Positions 52,514 to 62,835 of a stretch of DNA of 64,000 bases are shown piece after piece. This stretch comes from Stentor coeruleus. Lineage: Eukaryota; Ciliophora; Heterotrichea; Heterotrichida; Stentoridae. A program made the position numbers and the translations under genes. The stretch covers positions 62,001 through 126,000 of the forward strand of contig MPUH01000018.1 of NCBI GenBank assembly GCA_001970955.1. Direction: 5' to 3'. Positions within the stretch are counted from its first letter, which is position 1. Each line of letters opens with the position of its first letter. A model generated the notes under the pieces. That model worked only from the letters and a program-made list of their open reading frames with translations, had not been told where the DNA came from and did no database searches.

Positions 52514-53137
52514 ATGGAAGAACATGAAGTTAAAGTTATCCTTCTAGGTAGTTCTTCTGTTGGTAAAACATGTGTGATTAATCGATATACAAAAGATGAA
52601 TTCACTCAATCTACAATGGCAACAGTATCTGCAGGCTTCCAGTTAAAAGAAGTACGTATAGGTCAATATTCTGTAAAAATGCAATTGTGGGACACAGCAG
52701 GACAAGAAAGATTTGCAAGTCTTTCTAAAATGTTCTATCGTGGTTGTCATGCATGTATTTTTGTTTTTGATTTATCCGAACCTCGTACTTTGCAAGCTTT
52801 ATACAAATGGAGAACTGAATTTATTGATATAGGCACATATGATAAGGATCTTATTCCACCTATGTTTTTAGTTGGAAACAAAAAAGATTTGAAGAAATCT
52901 ACTAAAGTTACTCCAACTGATGTGGAAAATTGGATTAATAATGAAGAAATTGGGTACTTTATGGTATCTGCTTATAAATGTATTGGGATTAATGAAATGT
53001 TTGAAGCGATTTGTGAGAAGGCCCTGCATTTTAAGATGAAATTAGCAAATAAAAAGGAAATTCCAACTTTATTAGCAGAAAAGGAGGATGATGATAATCC
53101 GACAAAAGAAAATAAAGATAGCTCTTGCTGTTCTTAG
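52514..53137 (+). CDS. Rab-family small GTPase
   Basis: 207 residues from the ATG of MEEHEVKVILL. All G-boxes are present: GSSSVGKT (P-loop), the switch I Thr in MATVSAGF, WDTAGQERF (switch II), GNKKD and SAY as the SAK equivalent. The effector region and KMFYRGCHACIFVFD resemble Rab7 or Rab32-type GTPases more than Rab1 or Rab5; I leave the subfamily open. It ends SSCCS, a CCX-type double-cysteine signal for geranylgeranylation. The active-site Gln is present. Confidence 0.92.
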   Translation: MEEHEVKVILLGSSSVGKTCVINRYTKDEFTQSTMATVSAGFQLKEVRIGQYSVKMQLWDTAGQERFASLSKMFYRGCHACIFVFDLSEPRTLQALYKWRTEFIDIGTYDKDLIPPMFLVGNKKDLKKSTKVTPTDVENWINNEEIGYFMVSAYKCIGINEMFEAICEKALHFKMKLANKKEIPTLLAEKEDDDNPTKENKDSSCCS

Positions 53138-53346
53138 TTTACATATTCTTACTAATTAATTTACGATTCATACCTTATTAAATATATATCCTAGTAGCAT
53201 ATTCAATTAATCAAAGTAGTTATCATTTAATCGATTTAACTATAAAAAGCATGATTTCCACCTTTGTTAAAATATATCATTTAAAATAAACCCACTATAA
53301 TAATTTTTTACAAACAAACTAATATTTCTAACTTATAAAGACAAAA

Positions 53347-54153
53347 CTATAATGCTCTAATAATCGTTGCCCCCAACGACTGCGTAACTGTAAAAACAGA
53401 ATTTTCCTCAACATTCGCTGATTTTGGAGCTTTATATATAGAAATCTTCAAATTCTGCCCTCCACCAAAAATATTATTTAAAACAATAAGATCAGAGTTC
53501 TGAAAAACAATATCCCTAAGTTTATCCTGTAGCTTAACCACCGGAACTGTAATCATCAAAACCGCATTTTTAGATCTCAACAATGTTTTAACTGCTTTAA
53601 AAAACTCAAAAATCTCCGATAACGAACTCTGTGGCCAATTATCAGAAAATACTGATTTTATCAACACCCTACTAACAGTATCATCAGTCCTTTGTTCATA
53701 TCTAAATTCTAGATCATCTTTAACTTGTTTCCATAATTTATGGTAAAAATCTTCATCTGTACAGTTTAATGTTCTTTGAATAAACCCTTGATAATCAGAT
53801 TTTATAGTGCCTAAGTCAATAACATAAGGTTCTTGAACTTCACTATTTTTAGCAAATGTTTCATATCGAATTGTCAAGTCTGATTTTATACTTGTGTTAC
53901 CTATTCTACGTATATCAGGGATTTCAGAGTTTAAATCTGCTTCAGAATAACTAAGAAGAAGATCGTTGCTTACTGCACCTTCACCAAGAAAGGCTTTTGC
54001 AAATGTTGGGACGACTTCATTTGAAGACTCTTCGATGAGGAAAATGGTACCTAGAGTAATACCTCCATTGATTATTTGATCGAAAGATGGTATACCTGAA
54101 CGGACTTTAGTGATTTTTGGTTGAGCGTTGTGTCGGCTATATCTACTTTTCAT
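53347..54153 (-). CDS. ELP4: Elongator complex protein 4
   Basis: 268 residues. The RecA-like fold of the Elp4/5/6 ring is suggested by GIPSFDQIINGGITLGTIFLIEE, where a degenerate P-loop (GGGxxxGT) replaces the Walker A, as known for ELP4. LLSYSEADLNSEIP and a Tyr/Arg-rich segment (IRYETFAKN) fit the family. The C-terminus has the strand-helix pattern with VLMITVPVVKLQD and DLIVLNNI. Elongator modifies wobble uridines of tRNA. The protein is shorter than animal or yeast ELP4 (about 420-460), with the disordered loops trimmed. Confidence 0.82.
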   Translation of the reverse strand: MKSRYSRHNAQPKITKVRSGIPSFDQIINGGITLGTIFLIEESSNEVVPTFAKAFLGEGAVSNDLLLSYSEADLNSEIPDIRRIGNTSIKSDLTIRYETFAKNSEVQEPYVIDLGTIKSDYQGFIQRTLNCTDEDFYHKLWKQVKDDLEFRYEQRTDDTVSRVLIKSVFSDNWPQSSLSEIFEFFKAVKTLLRSKNAVLMITVPVVKLQDKLRDIVFQNSDLIVLNNIFGGGQNLKISIYKAPKSANVEENSVFTVTQSLGATIIRAL

Positions 54154-54893
54154 ATTTTATTGGAGTTATTATTAGATTTAGGGTTTTTGATTAATTTGCT
54201 GTTGAGTTACAAGATTAGATTTAGGATTTTAAGAGGATTGGAAAGTATAAGGTTTTTTTTTTAGTATGTCAAAGATGAGGTGTGAGAAATAGGATAATGA
54301 TTTTTATGGTAGAATGATAAGAATATAATTTTAGGATTATTTCATGGATTGATAAGAGAAAATAATAAATGAGAATATAATAATATGAGAGCAAGAAATC
54401 TTATAAAGCCTAGAATAATAGATTAAATAATTTACTAATGATATATTAAGTAGATGGCAAAAAGTTTGGAAAATGTATAAGAGAAAAAAGCAATAAAATT
54501 AAAAGAAAGGTAGACAGCATCATAAAAAACTTCTTAGAAAACATTGATAATAAGAGAAAACATCTGAAAATTAATTAATACAGAGTTCACGACTGTGAAC
54601 GATATATTTTCTAACTAACTAATGTTATATTAATTAGATGTTTACAAATAATATTATATTATACCCATAAAATAATAATAAAATTCACAATTACACATCA
54701 AAATAAATTCCATATCTTAAAACCTAAAATCTTCATCTAGCATCTAATTCATAAATTCTCATAAAAAAAATTCCTTCTTCAAAAACCTCTTCACCAATTT
54801 TTTCCTAAACCTCATCCTCTCACCTCACCGAAAATTCCCATTATTTACATAATCTTTTCAAATGTTTAACAAATAAACTTTAACCGTCAAAAA
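54154..54893. other. Divergent intergenic region
   Basis: 740 bp. G/T-rich to about 54300, neutral in the middle, and from about 54650 to 54890 nearly free of G and rich in C (many CC, TCC and ACC steps) just before the kinase ATG. No ORF or RNA gene. Confidence 0.6.
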
Positions 54894-55859
54894 ATGGACT
54901 TACAAGTTGGCAACAAATACAGACTAGTGAAAAAAATTGGAAGTGGGTCATTCGGAGAAATCTATTTAGCATATCACATTGAAAAAGGTGAAGAAGTAGC
55001 AGTAAAACTTGAAAAATCAGACTCAAAATACCCACAGCTTGAATTAGAATATCGAGTTTATAGACTTCTTCAAGGTGGTATCGGAGTACCAAAATTCATA
55101 TCTTATAGTAAAGAATCAGGATATAATGTCCTTATAATTGAATTACTTGGACCTTGCCTTGAAAATCTTTTTCAGTATTGTAGGCAAAGATTTACTCTTA
55201 AAACAGTATTAATGCTTGCAGATCAAATGATATCACGTGTTGAGCATATGCATCAGAAATATTTAATTCATAGAGATATAAAACCTGATAATTTTCTTAT
55301 AGGCAGTGATAAAAAAACTTCACAGGTTTATATTATTGATTTTGGTCTGACGAAAAAATACTTTGACCATAAGACTATGACTCATATCCCGTATAGAGAA
55401 GGGAAAAGCTTGACAGGTACTGCTAGATATGCTTCTGTTAATACACATTTAGGTATTGAACAAAGCAGAAGAGATGATTTAGAGGGCCTTGGCTATGTTT
55501 TTATGTATTTTCTCAGGGGATCACTTCCATGGCAAGGTCTTAACGGTGCAACGAAAAAAGAAAAGTACCAAAATATCCTTGAGAAAAAAATCGAAACTAC
55601 AGTTGAAGATCTTTGCAAAAACTTCCCAATCGAATTTACAATCTATTTAAATTACTGTAAATCTATTCGTTTTGAAGATAAACCTGACTATAGCTATCTT
55701 AAGCGTATATTCAAAGAACTATTTTTCAAACAAGGCTATCAATACGATTATATGTACGATTGGAATATTCTCAGATTAAGAAAACATAATTTACAAGAAG
55801 ATAATAAAAGCAACCGCAGAGTAAACCCGACAAGAATTTTACAAAGAAAAACCAAATAA
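54894..55859 (+). CDS. Casein kinase 1 family protein kinase
   Basis: 321 residues. It is typical CK1: [16 protein letters not shown], the VAVKLE lysine, [41 protein letters not shown] (CK1 replaces APE with SIN/SVN) and [19 protein letters not shown]. All catalytic residues are intact. The short C-terminal tail after about residue 290 is basic and lacks inhibitory phosphorylation clusters. CK1s act in signalling and membrane traffic. Ciliates carry many CK1 genes; no subfamily is assigned. Confidence 0.96.
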   Translation: MDLQVGNKYRLVKKIGSGSFGEIYLAYHIEKGEEVAVKLEKSDSKYPQLELEYRVYRLLQGGIGVPKFISYSKESGYNVLIIELLGPCLENLFQYCRQRFTLKTVLMLADQMISRVEHMHQKYLIHRDIKPDNFLIGSDKKTSQVYIIDFGLTKKYFDHKTMTHIPYREGKSLTGTARYASVNTHLGIEQSRRDDLEGLGYVFMYFLRGSLPWQGLNGATKKEKYQNILEKKIETTVEDLCKNFPIEFTIYLNYCKSIRFEDKPDYSYLKRIFKELFFKQGYQYDYMYDWNILRLRKHNLQEDNKSNRRVNPTRILQRKTK

Positions 55860-56682
55860 AATATTTTATTAATATTAGGAATTATTCCTAAATTTAATTA
55901 AGTTAAAAAGTGTGAGTTTTTTAATGTAGTTTCATCATATATTTTTCATTTTTCTCAAACTGAGTCTAGATAGTTACTTTGATTTTCTATTCAAAAAATT
56001 TCTTTAAATGCTTTTTGAATTGAAGCTTTTCAAAGATATTTGAGGATTATATAATAGAGAAACATTTAAAGTAAATTTTTTTATGATAGATTTATCAGAA
56101 TATAATATATAAAAGCAAGAGAAAAGGTAAGGTTTGGTGATGAGAAATAGAGATGAATAGAAAAGTATAGAATAGTTAGAAACCATCACCAGTATTAGTT
56201 TTATAAAAAGCTAGAGAATTTGCTGGCCTTAAAAAAATATATTTTATTATAGTAATTTANACCATCACCAGTATTAGTTTTATAAAAAGCTAGAGAATTT
56301 AAAATGATTTTAATCCAAGATCACAAAAGGGTCAAGCTATAAAACTACTAAATAAATTTATCACAAATAAAAATTAAAAAAAATCCAACAAACTTTAAAT
56401 CATTTCATAAAAAACCAACAAAAATTACTCCAGCTAAGCCATAAGACCATAATATTAAATTAACTATCTTTATTAAAAGCATAAAACCTCCAAGCACACT
56501 AAAACATTTTCCACACAAAAATAAAAAACCTCATTTCATAAATCCAAAAACTCAACTCATTCTCAAACCAAATCTAAAAATCCAATTTTCTACACACTTC
56601 CTACGACTAATGCAAAAAATCTCATAAATTATAAACAACATTAATAAAAATAAACCAAAAATCTAGTCACTTTATATATAAA
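55860..56682. other. Gene-free region with an assembly join
   Basis: 823 bp between two + strand genes. G-richer to about 56220, then C-rich and G-poor from about 56320 to 56680. It contains the N at 56260 and the 40-bp duplication listed separately. Confidence 0.6.
56182..56300. repeat. 40-bp direct duplication around a single N (assembly join)
   Basis: Bases 56182-56221 and 56261-56300 are identical. After the first copy, 38 unrelated bases lead to N at 56260. This is the same pattern as at 24074: two overlapping contig ends joined without merging. Confidence 0.88.
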
Positions 56683-57450
56683 ATGGAGGCTTTTCAAGCT
56701 CAATATACGTCCTACGAAGATTTACCTGTAGATCTCAAAGATATCCAAACTATCTCCATTAGAATAAATTCTGAGCAATGGGATGAAAATTTTGAATCCC
56801 TCACTGACCTCCGAAGCTTTTTGAAATATAACTGGACTGAACTCATGCCTATCTTAGACACCTTACAGCCAAGGATAGTCCAACTAACAGGATCTTTAAG
56901 ATCAGCTTTAGCTAAAAATGCCCTAATGTTTCTTACAGAGCTCCTCTCCACACAAAGAGAAAATCTTAATGTCCCTTTTCTTCTTCAGTCATTAATAGCC
57001 AAATCAGCTTTTGAAAAAGCTTTTATTAAAAATGAAGTTATCAATGCTATAGAAAATGCTTGTAGAAACTACCCAACTTTAGATAATTGTGAAGTACTTT
57101 TATCATATACTCTTAGTAAATCAGTAGGAGTTGCTAAAAATGCTTTGAAATATTTAGAAGATATGACTGGAAAATTAGGTAATGAAGAAAAGTTTTTGGT
57201 GATGATAAAACTGGCTGATGGGAAAAGACAGGAACATGCTGGAATTGCGAAAAAAATCATGGCTGAGCTGGAGAAAAACTGGCCTGAGTATGGACAAAGG
57301 GTAGAAGGGCTTAATGATAAAGGTAGAACTTGGGTAAACATGCTATCTGCTCAGAATAAACAGCCTAAAATCGCCCTTAGGGATATTATAAAGAATAAAA
57401 AAGCAGAAGCAACAGGGCAAAATGATTTGTTTAATCCACTTAATGAGTAA
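56683..57450 (+). CDS. TOG/CLASP-like HEAT-repeat protein
   Basis: 255 residues. Residues about 30-200 form paired helices of one TOG domain: WDENFESLTDLRSFLKYNW, IVQLTGSLRSALAKNALMFLTELLS and ACRNYP-type intra-repeat turns. This matches the CLASP_N/TOGARAM (crescerin) order, where TOG domains bind tubulin. Only one TOG unit is visible, fewer than in CLASP or XMAP215, so it may be a single-TOG ciliary protein. The stop is only 15 bp from that of the convergent LRR gene. Confidence 0.75.
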   Translation: MEAFQAQYTSYEDLPVDLKDIQTISIRINSEQWDENFESLTDLRSFLKYNWTELMPILDTLQPRIVQLTGSLRSALAKNALMFLTELLSTQRENLNVPFLLQSLIAKSAFEKAFIKNEVINAIENACRNYPTLDNCEVLLSYTLSKSVGVAKNALKYLEDMTGKLGNEEKFLVMIKLADGKRQEHAGIAKKIMAELEKNWPEYGQRVEGLNDKGRTWVNMLSAQNKQPKIALRDIIKNKKAEATGQNDLFNPLNE

Positions 57451-57465
57451 TTTAGTCAGGACTTA

Positions 57466-58629
57466 CTAAGCCTTTGTTTTCATTTGTGAATCCCTCAACT
57501 CTCCTCCTTGAGAAAATGTAGTAGTAAACCCTTTGAAGTTATTAAAAATCGCTTCAGCATTGAAATCTTTAAAACTCTCAGGCAAATACTTATCAGATGT
57601 TTTAACAAATCTTCTAAGTTCCAAAGGTGATTGAAACATCAATGAAAAATCATCAGCACATGCTTGCAAATCATCTACATTTTCTACAGCCCCATAAACA
57701 GTTTTAAATTTCGAAAACAAAGCAAGTCGTGATCTTTCCATTTGATGCTCATGTTTTTCTCTAATCTGTGTCAAACTTTGTGACAAAGCTGGGATTTCCA
57801 TTTCCTGAAAGTCTTCTGGTAACAATTTATTCTTAAAAATCTTTTGAATATCTTCTTGGTTATAAGTTTGAGATAATGTTAAAGCTAACTGAGCAACTTT
57901 AGGTAAATCTTCTTGTGGGTATTTTGATTTAAGCTTTAAAGTTAGTTCTGATAATTCTGCTCTTCTATCTAAGTCCATTAATATTTCTTCAATTTTTTCC
58001 CTAATCCTCTCTGGTAATGCATACTCGATTTTTTCTGGGAAAATCCTCCCCATATTATGCACAAAAAGCTTTAACCCATTAGTATCAACATCTCTCATGT
58101 TTTGAAAAATACTTAAAGTTAATTCCATAACTTTTCTTGGATCTTCTCCAACGTAAATACTTTCTCTTAATCTTCTGAAAACTTCTTCTTTATAGTTTTT
58201 TCTATCAACTTTACGTTGTAAGTATTTCCATACAGCTGTGATTCCTTCAGAATATTTTTCTTTAAGTTTTTCATTAAGCGGGCAATTGTCTAGTTTGATT
58301 TCTCCTAAACGATGAAGTAATGCTAGATCACGAGGAAGTTCAATAATTTTTGTATTAGATAAGTCTAAGGATTCTAAAGATTTACAATGAGATAGTTCAA
58401 TTGGCACTAGACGTAATGGGTTTACATTAGCCCAAAGTTGTTTAAGTTTGATTAGTTGGCCAACTGATGAAGGGATTGTTTCGATGTTGTTGTTACTGAT
58501 GTCTAAGCGAAGGAGGTTTGTGATATTAAAAACTTTTTCAGGGATTTTGAAGATGTTTAGTGAGGAAAGGGAGAGGTTTAAGGATTTTTGGGCAAGTTGG
58601 AGCTTTGTAGTTATCTGTTTGTCTGACAT
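57466..58629 (-). CDS. Leucine-rich-repeat protein
   Basis: 387 residues. LRRs occupy about 15-135 (LLRLDISNNNIETIPSS, LKQLWANVNPLRLVP, LESLDLSNTKIIELP), of the Shoc2/plant-intracellular-like type. The rest is a helical region of 250 residues (AVWKYLQRKVDRKNY, then EKIEEILMDLDRRAEL) without a named domain. Single exon from the ATG in MSDKQITT. Function unknown; LRRs serve as binding surfaces. Confidence 0.85.
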   Translation of the reverse strand: MSDKQITTKLQLAQKSLNLSLSSLNIFKIPEKVFNITNLLRLDISNNNIETIPSSVGQLIKLKQLWANVNPLRLVPIELSHCKSLESLDLSNTKIIELPRDLALLHRLGEIKLDNCPLNEKLKEKYSEGITAVWKYLQRKVDRKNYKEEVFRRLRESIYVGEDPRKVMELTLSIFQNMRDVDTNGLKLFVHNMGRIFPEKIEYALPERIREKIEEILMDLDRRAELSELTLKLKSKYPQEDLPKVAQLALTLSQTYNQEDIQKIFKNKLLPEDFQEMEIPALSQSLTQIREKHEHQMERSRLALFSKFKTVYGAVENVDDLQACADDFSLMFQSPLELRRFVKTSDKYLPESFKDFNAEAIFNNFKGFTTTFSQGGELRDSQMKTKA

Positions 58630-58744
58630 TTATTAGGGAGTTTTGAATTGGTTTTGGGTGGATTTTGGTAGTGAGGAAGATGAGATAAAGGATGTTGGGT
58701 GTTAGGGTGTTAGAAATTGTGGGAAGATATGAAAAATTAGGTAA

Positions 58745-59884
58745 TTAAGAGTTTTGAGATTTATATTGTATAATAATATCTAGAGGCATGAACTCAGAAG
58801 AATTATTAGCACTAGTCTTGCGGTTTTTAGGTCTAAACCACTTCTCTATGTTTACAGAGCTGCGAACTACAGATTTTTCCTTCTTTTTAATTTTAGAATT
58901 AATACTAGGAAGGTTGAAGCTTATAACTTTTGGTGAAGAATTAGCTTCAAAGTCATTTGATGGCCTTGATGTTGTCATGACAGTGCGGTTTTTCGATCTT
59001 TTGATCTTTTCAGGACTTTTAAAATGTTTACTTACTCGAAGGTTAACCTGATTTAAGTCATCAAATAGGAATAACGGTGCATGATGTGTCCTGCTTCTTT
59101 TTTTTGAATCATTTTTCAAAGCTAAAGTACTTTTCTTATTCATAATCTCCATCAAAAATTTCGGCACCCTTTCAGGCCTTTGTGGAATTACTTCCAAATC
59201 AACTGACTTGTTTCCTTCCTTAATACTTGGAAGTTTTTCAATTTTTTCTTCAGGCTCATTAGTTTTTTCCCCAATTTCCACAATACTCTCCTCAGATAGT
59301 AATGCCATTGATTCAGGTTTTACTTGGACAACCCTGAAACTTTTTTTTGTATTCTTAATATCAAGTAATATTTCTTTATTTTCAACAACAACTCTATAGT
59401 TCAATAAAGCTTTTTTCACATCATCAACTTTTACATGCTCTTTGCAAAAGACTTTAATATAAGCGCATTTAGGGACAAGATAATGATTTGGACTTTCTTT
59501 GTAAGGAGCTATACATAATTTGAGCCCATAGCCTAATTTTATGTTTTTACGATTTGCATGAGATAAGTTTAAAGACTTGTATCCTAATTCACTATACATC
59601 CATAATGGTATATAAACTGTGTCTTCTTCTGCGGTAAAACTATGGATAGAGCAATAAATTATATTTTGCATTGGCCTTTCTGGGACTAAAACCATCAAAG
59701 GAGGTAGAGGTAAGTTATTAATTCTTAACTCAAGCGATACTGATACTGGTAAAACAATTTTATCAGAGTATTCTATGTCTTCGGTATAACTTTCACTTAA
59801 GTTCACAGGAAAAACGTGATGAAAAAGCTTAATAGTTTTGTAATTTCTGCATATGAGTTACTTGGCTTTTTTAATATTTTCCAT
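58745..59884 (-). CDS. UFD1-domain protein
   Basis: Exons 59862-59884 and 58745-59846 give 374 residues. The first exon is only 23 nt. Residues about 10-200 follow the UFD1 N-domain: FHHVFPVNLSE, SDKIVLPVSV, SFTAEEDTVYIPLWM (UFD1: EFVADEGxxYLPxWM), then KALLNYRVVVENKEILLD and QVKPESMALL. UFD1 with NPL4 recruits p97/Cdc48 to ubiquitylated substrates. The tail (about 200-374) is basic and unlike UFD1's, so this is probably a lineage-specific UFD1 relative. Ignoring the microexon leaves a GTG as start and loses the first strand. Confidence 0.78.
59847..59861 (-). other. 15-nt intron
   Basis: On the coding strand it reads GTAACTCATATGCAG, with A at position 10. It splits a Lys codon after a 23-nt first exon. 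Confidence 0.85.
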
Positions 59885-59968
59885 TTATACAAGAATTTTA
59901 ATGTTGTAAAGAGATCTTATCAAAATATATTCACATAATCACTTCAATCTAAATTATTATATAATAAT

Positions 59969-61618
59969 ATGAATAAACAAAACAGTGAGCATTTCCAAAA
60001 ACTTAGGAATTTTTGGAAATTATCAAAAGACTTAAAAAAAGACATTGAAAAAAACCCAAATCCATTTGAAAGCCAACTATCTGAAGAACGAACTACTAAG
60101 CGGATTTCAATCGAACCTAAAATCCAACAAAAATGGAATAGCCCAATGCCAATAAAGCCAGTAGTGCCAATATTTCAATATTGTGCAATATCTCCACCTA
60201 CAAATAAAATACAACAAAGACAATCTGTTAATAACAAACCTTCTGAACCGAAAATTCCTCAGAAAAATGAAAATCTTCACCTACAACTAAATCATATCGA
60301 AAATCCAACCAAAATAAAAGCTTATCGAGTCAAACGTACTGAAAAACTTCGAAAACGTTCAGAAAACATATTTGAGCTTAATTTACTATCAAATTGGGGT
60401 GACAACACCACAATCGGATTAAGCGAAATCGAACTTTTTGATAATTTTTCTAGCAAAATTCCTTTGCAGCCCTCTTACTTTTTAGTAAAAAACTCATCTC
60501 AAAACACCCCAATTGATAGTTTAATTAACGGAATCAAACATTCACAAGATGATAAAAACCTTTGGGTATCTTGTTTACCTAATCCAGGACAATATGTTAA
60601 TATTATAATGAAAATTCCTGTAGACTTTAATGTTTGTGGTATGAAAATATGGAATTATTCTAGGCTTGGATTAGAATCAACTAAATGTGCTAAAGATGCT
60701 GAGGTGATATTAAATAATGAGTTAGTATGGAAAGGGGAATTAAAAAGAGGAGATTGTTCGACTCAGATTATATTGCTGGTTGGGTTTATATTTGCTGATA
60801 TGGAGATTAAAATACAAAAAACTCTTAATAGTACAGAACGTTTAGTTAATGCACCACCTGGGAATCCAAAAGAGAATTTCAGAGGGTTAAGGAAATACAG
60901 TAAATCAGAAATGAAACTTAAAACAATAAACCAAGTAAATTCTGAAGCACAACTTCACCTTGAGTCATTAAAAAACTCTAAACCTTTAACAATCGAAGAT
61001 TTAGTCCAAGCTACAATCCCTGAACTACCTAAAGGAAGATTTATGAAAATGAATCTTTTAAGCACATGGGGAGATCAAAATTTTATAGGACTTTGTGGTA
61101 TTGAGTTTTGGAATGAACAAGGTAAACCTATAACAATATCATATCCAAGTCTACAAATTACCGCAAGTCTTATAGGATTTCATGAAATACCAGATTATAA
61201 ATATGACCAGAAATCTGTAGAAAAATTAGTTGATGGAGTTTATTGGACTTGTGATGATACTCATACATGGATATCTCCATATAATAAAGGGGGAAAACAT
61301 TTTATAACATTAGACTTTTTAAGACCTACACAGTTTTCTATGATTAGAATATGGAATTTCAATAAGTCTAGAATACATTCATATAGAGGGGTTAAAGATT
61401 TAGAGATTTTATTAGATAATCAAACAATCTTTAAAGGTAAAATTACAAAAGCGCAAGGGATGATAAAAGATGCAGGACAACACTGTGAGTATATTTTGTT
61501 TACAAAATCTACTGAGATATTGGAGATTATAACGAAAAATGATTGGGTTGATAAGTTTGAAGAAGAAAAATTTGAGAGTGACGAAGTTGTCAGGACAAGA
61601 ATAATTCAAAATAAATGA
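59969..61618 (+). CDS. KATNIP: KATNIP-like (DUF4457) ciliary protein
   Basis: 549 residues. Two copies of the DUF4457 beta-sandwich: about 135-300 (FELNLLSNWGD, IGLSEIELFDN, CGMKIWNYSRLGLES, KDAEVILNNELVWKGEL) and about 355-520 (FMKMNLLSTWGD, IGLCGIEFWNE, FSMIRIWNFNKSR, VKDLEILLDNQTIFKG). The same pair is seen in KATNIP, the katanin-interacting protein of cilia and basal bodies. It is much shorter than animal KATNIP (about 1600 residues). Ends in TGA. Divergent from the UFD1-domain gene, with 84 bp between ATGs. Confidence 0.85.
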   Translation: MNKQNSEHFQKLRNFWKLSKDLKKDIEKNPNPFESQLSEERTTKRISIEPKIQQKWNSPMPIKPVVPIFQYCAISPPTNKIQQRQSVNNKPSEPKIPQKNENLHLQLNHIENPTKIKAYRVKRTEKLRKRSENIFELNLLSNWGDNTTIGLSEIELFDNFSSKIPLQPSYFLVKNSSQNTPIDSLINGIKHSQDDKNLWVSCLPNPGQYVNIIMKIPVDFNVCGMKIWNYSRLGLESTKCAKDAEVILNNELVWKGELKRGDCSTQIILLVGFIFADMEIKIQKTLNSTERLVNAPPGNPKENFRGLRKYSKSEMKLKTINQVNSEAQLHLESLKNSKPLTIEDLVQATIPELPKGRFMKMNLLSTWGDQNFIGLCGIEFWNEQGKPITISYPSLQITASLIGFHEIPDYKYDQKSVEKLVDGVYWTCDDTHTWISPYNKGGKHFITLDFLRPTQFSMIRIWNFNKSRIHSYRGVKDLEILLDNQTIFKGKITKAQGMIKDAGQHCEYILFTKSTEILEIITKNDWVDKFEEEKFESDEVVRTRIIQNK

Positions 61619-61645
61619 TGTATAATCTAAATAAGATATAATAAA

Positions 61646-62122
61646 ATGAGAAATAAAATTAGGTCTTTATCTGTGTCAAGCAGTTCACCAAATTTTAAAT
61701 CAAAACAAAAAAACCTTCTAAATCCAATAACCCCTAAGATTTATTTTACCACTAGTGTTGACTTTGAAGCAATCCCTTTACCACCAAAAAGAAAGATTAC
61801 TCGTAAAATTTTTAGAAACTCATCATCAAACAACATTGAAACATTAGACAATATGATTCAAGAACTTGGGTTAATCGGGACAAAAGATTTAAGAAAATAT
61901 GTGAATATTACTCAAAGAGACTTAGAGAATAAAGTGAATTATCTTAAAGCAATAACAAGATTAAATATCGAAGAACAATCAAAAGTTAAAGATCGAAAAT
62001 GGAAAAACAAGAAATATATTCAAGAAGAAGAAAAAGAAATTAGAATGATTATTAGTAGAGATACAAATAAAGCTAGAAGATATAATGAGGAAATTTTGAA
62101 GACAAGGAGTATATGGAAATAG
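61646..62122 (+). CDS. Small basic coiled-coil protein, function unknown
   Basis: 158 residues, starting 27 bp after the KATNIP-like stop. A Ser-rich leader is followed by helices (LDNMIQELGLIGTKDLRKYV, then NKVNYLKAITRLNIEEQ) rich in Lys, Glu and Arg. Possibly a cytoskeletal protein. No family recognised. Confidence 0.62.
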   Translation: MRNKIRSLSVSSSSPNFKSKQKNLLNPITPKIYFTTSVDFEAIPLPPKRKITRKIFRNSSSNNIETLDNMIQELGLIGTKDLRKYVNITQRDLENKVNYLKAITRLNIEEQSKVKDRKWKNKKYIQEEEKEIRMIISRDTNKARRYNEEILKTRSIWK

Positions 62123-62835
62123 AATTTGATTGTGTTATTGTAAGAGTATAATACTTAGGGTTATAAATATGAATTATAGTGATTTTATTATTAAGAAAAT
62201 TATAATAGAAAATGGTTTAGGATTAGTAATTAGGTATTAGATTAATATTAGTTAGGAATTATCGCTTGACTATTGTCCAACCCTTGTTAATTTTAGGTAT
62301 TAGATAATGAGAGTTGGAGGATGGAGAAGTGATGTTTTGATAAATGGTTTGTGAGAGGATGGAATAAGTTGTAGGATTTTTTTGAGATTTACTTGGATTT
62401 TGTATTAAATTATAATTATGATTTTAATATGTATGAAAGGTTAGATGCTTTTAAAGTATTGTTAGTTTTTTTTTTAAAGTAGACTTATGTGAAAATATAC
62501 TTGCTTTTTAGTATTTTAAGTTTATTCTAATAATTGCGATAATTTTTTTACACTTTATCTAAAAAAGCTTCACCTTAAGTATAAAAATTTAAATATCACT
62601 ATTCAAAAATTCCTAACCAGCAAATTAAATCATAACAAAACTATTTAAAAACCTGAAAATTATAATTTCTTACCCTTCCTAAAAAAGCAAAATGCCTTTC
62701 ACCATCTCCTTTTTTAGCTCATATCAAATCAAAACCCATAAATCCCTACCTCTAAAATCAATCCTAACATCTAATCAATACCATATACAAAAACCCCTCT
62801 AACAAAGCTTCCTCATCTATTACAAATTAACATCA
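62123..62835. other. Convergent intergenic region with a sharp G-to-C switch
   Basis: 713 bp between convergent stops. On the + strand 62123 to about 62410 is G-rich and C-poor; about 62550-62835 is C-rich and G-poor. No ORF or RNA gene recognised. Confidence 0.65.
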
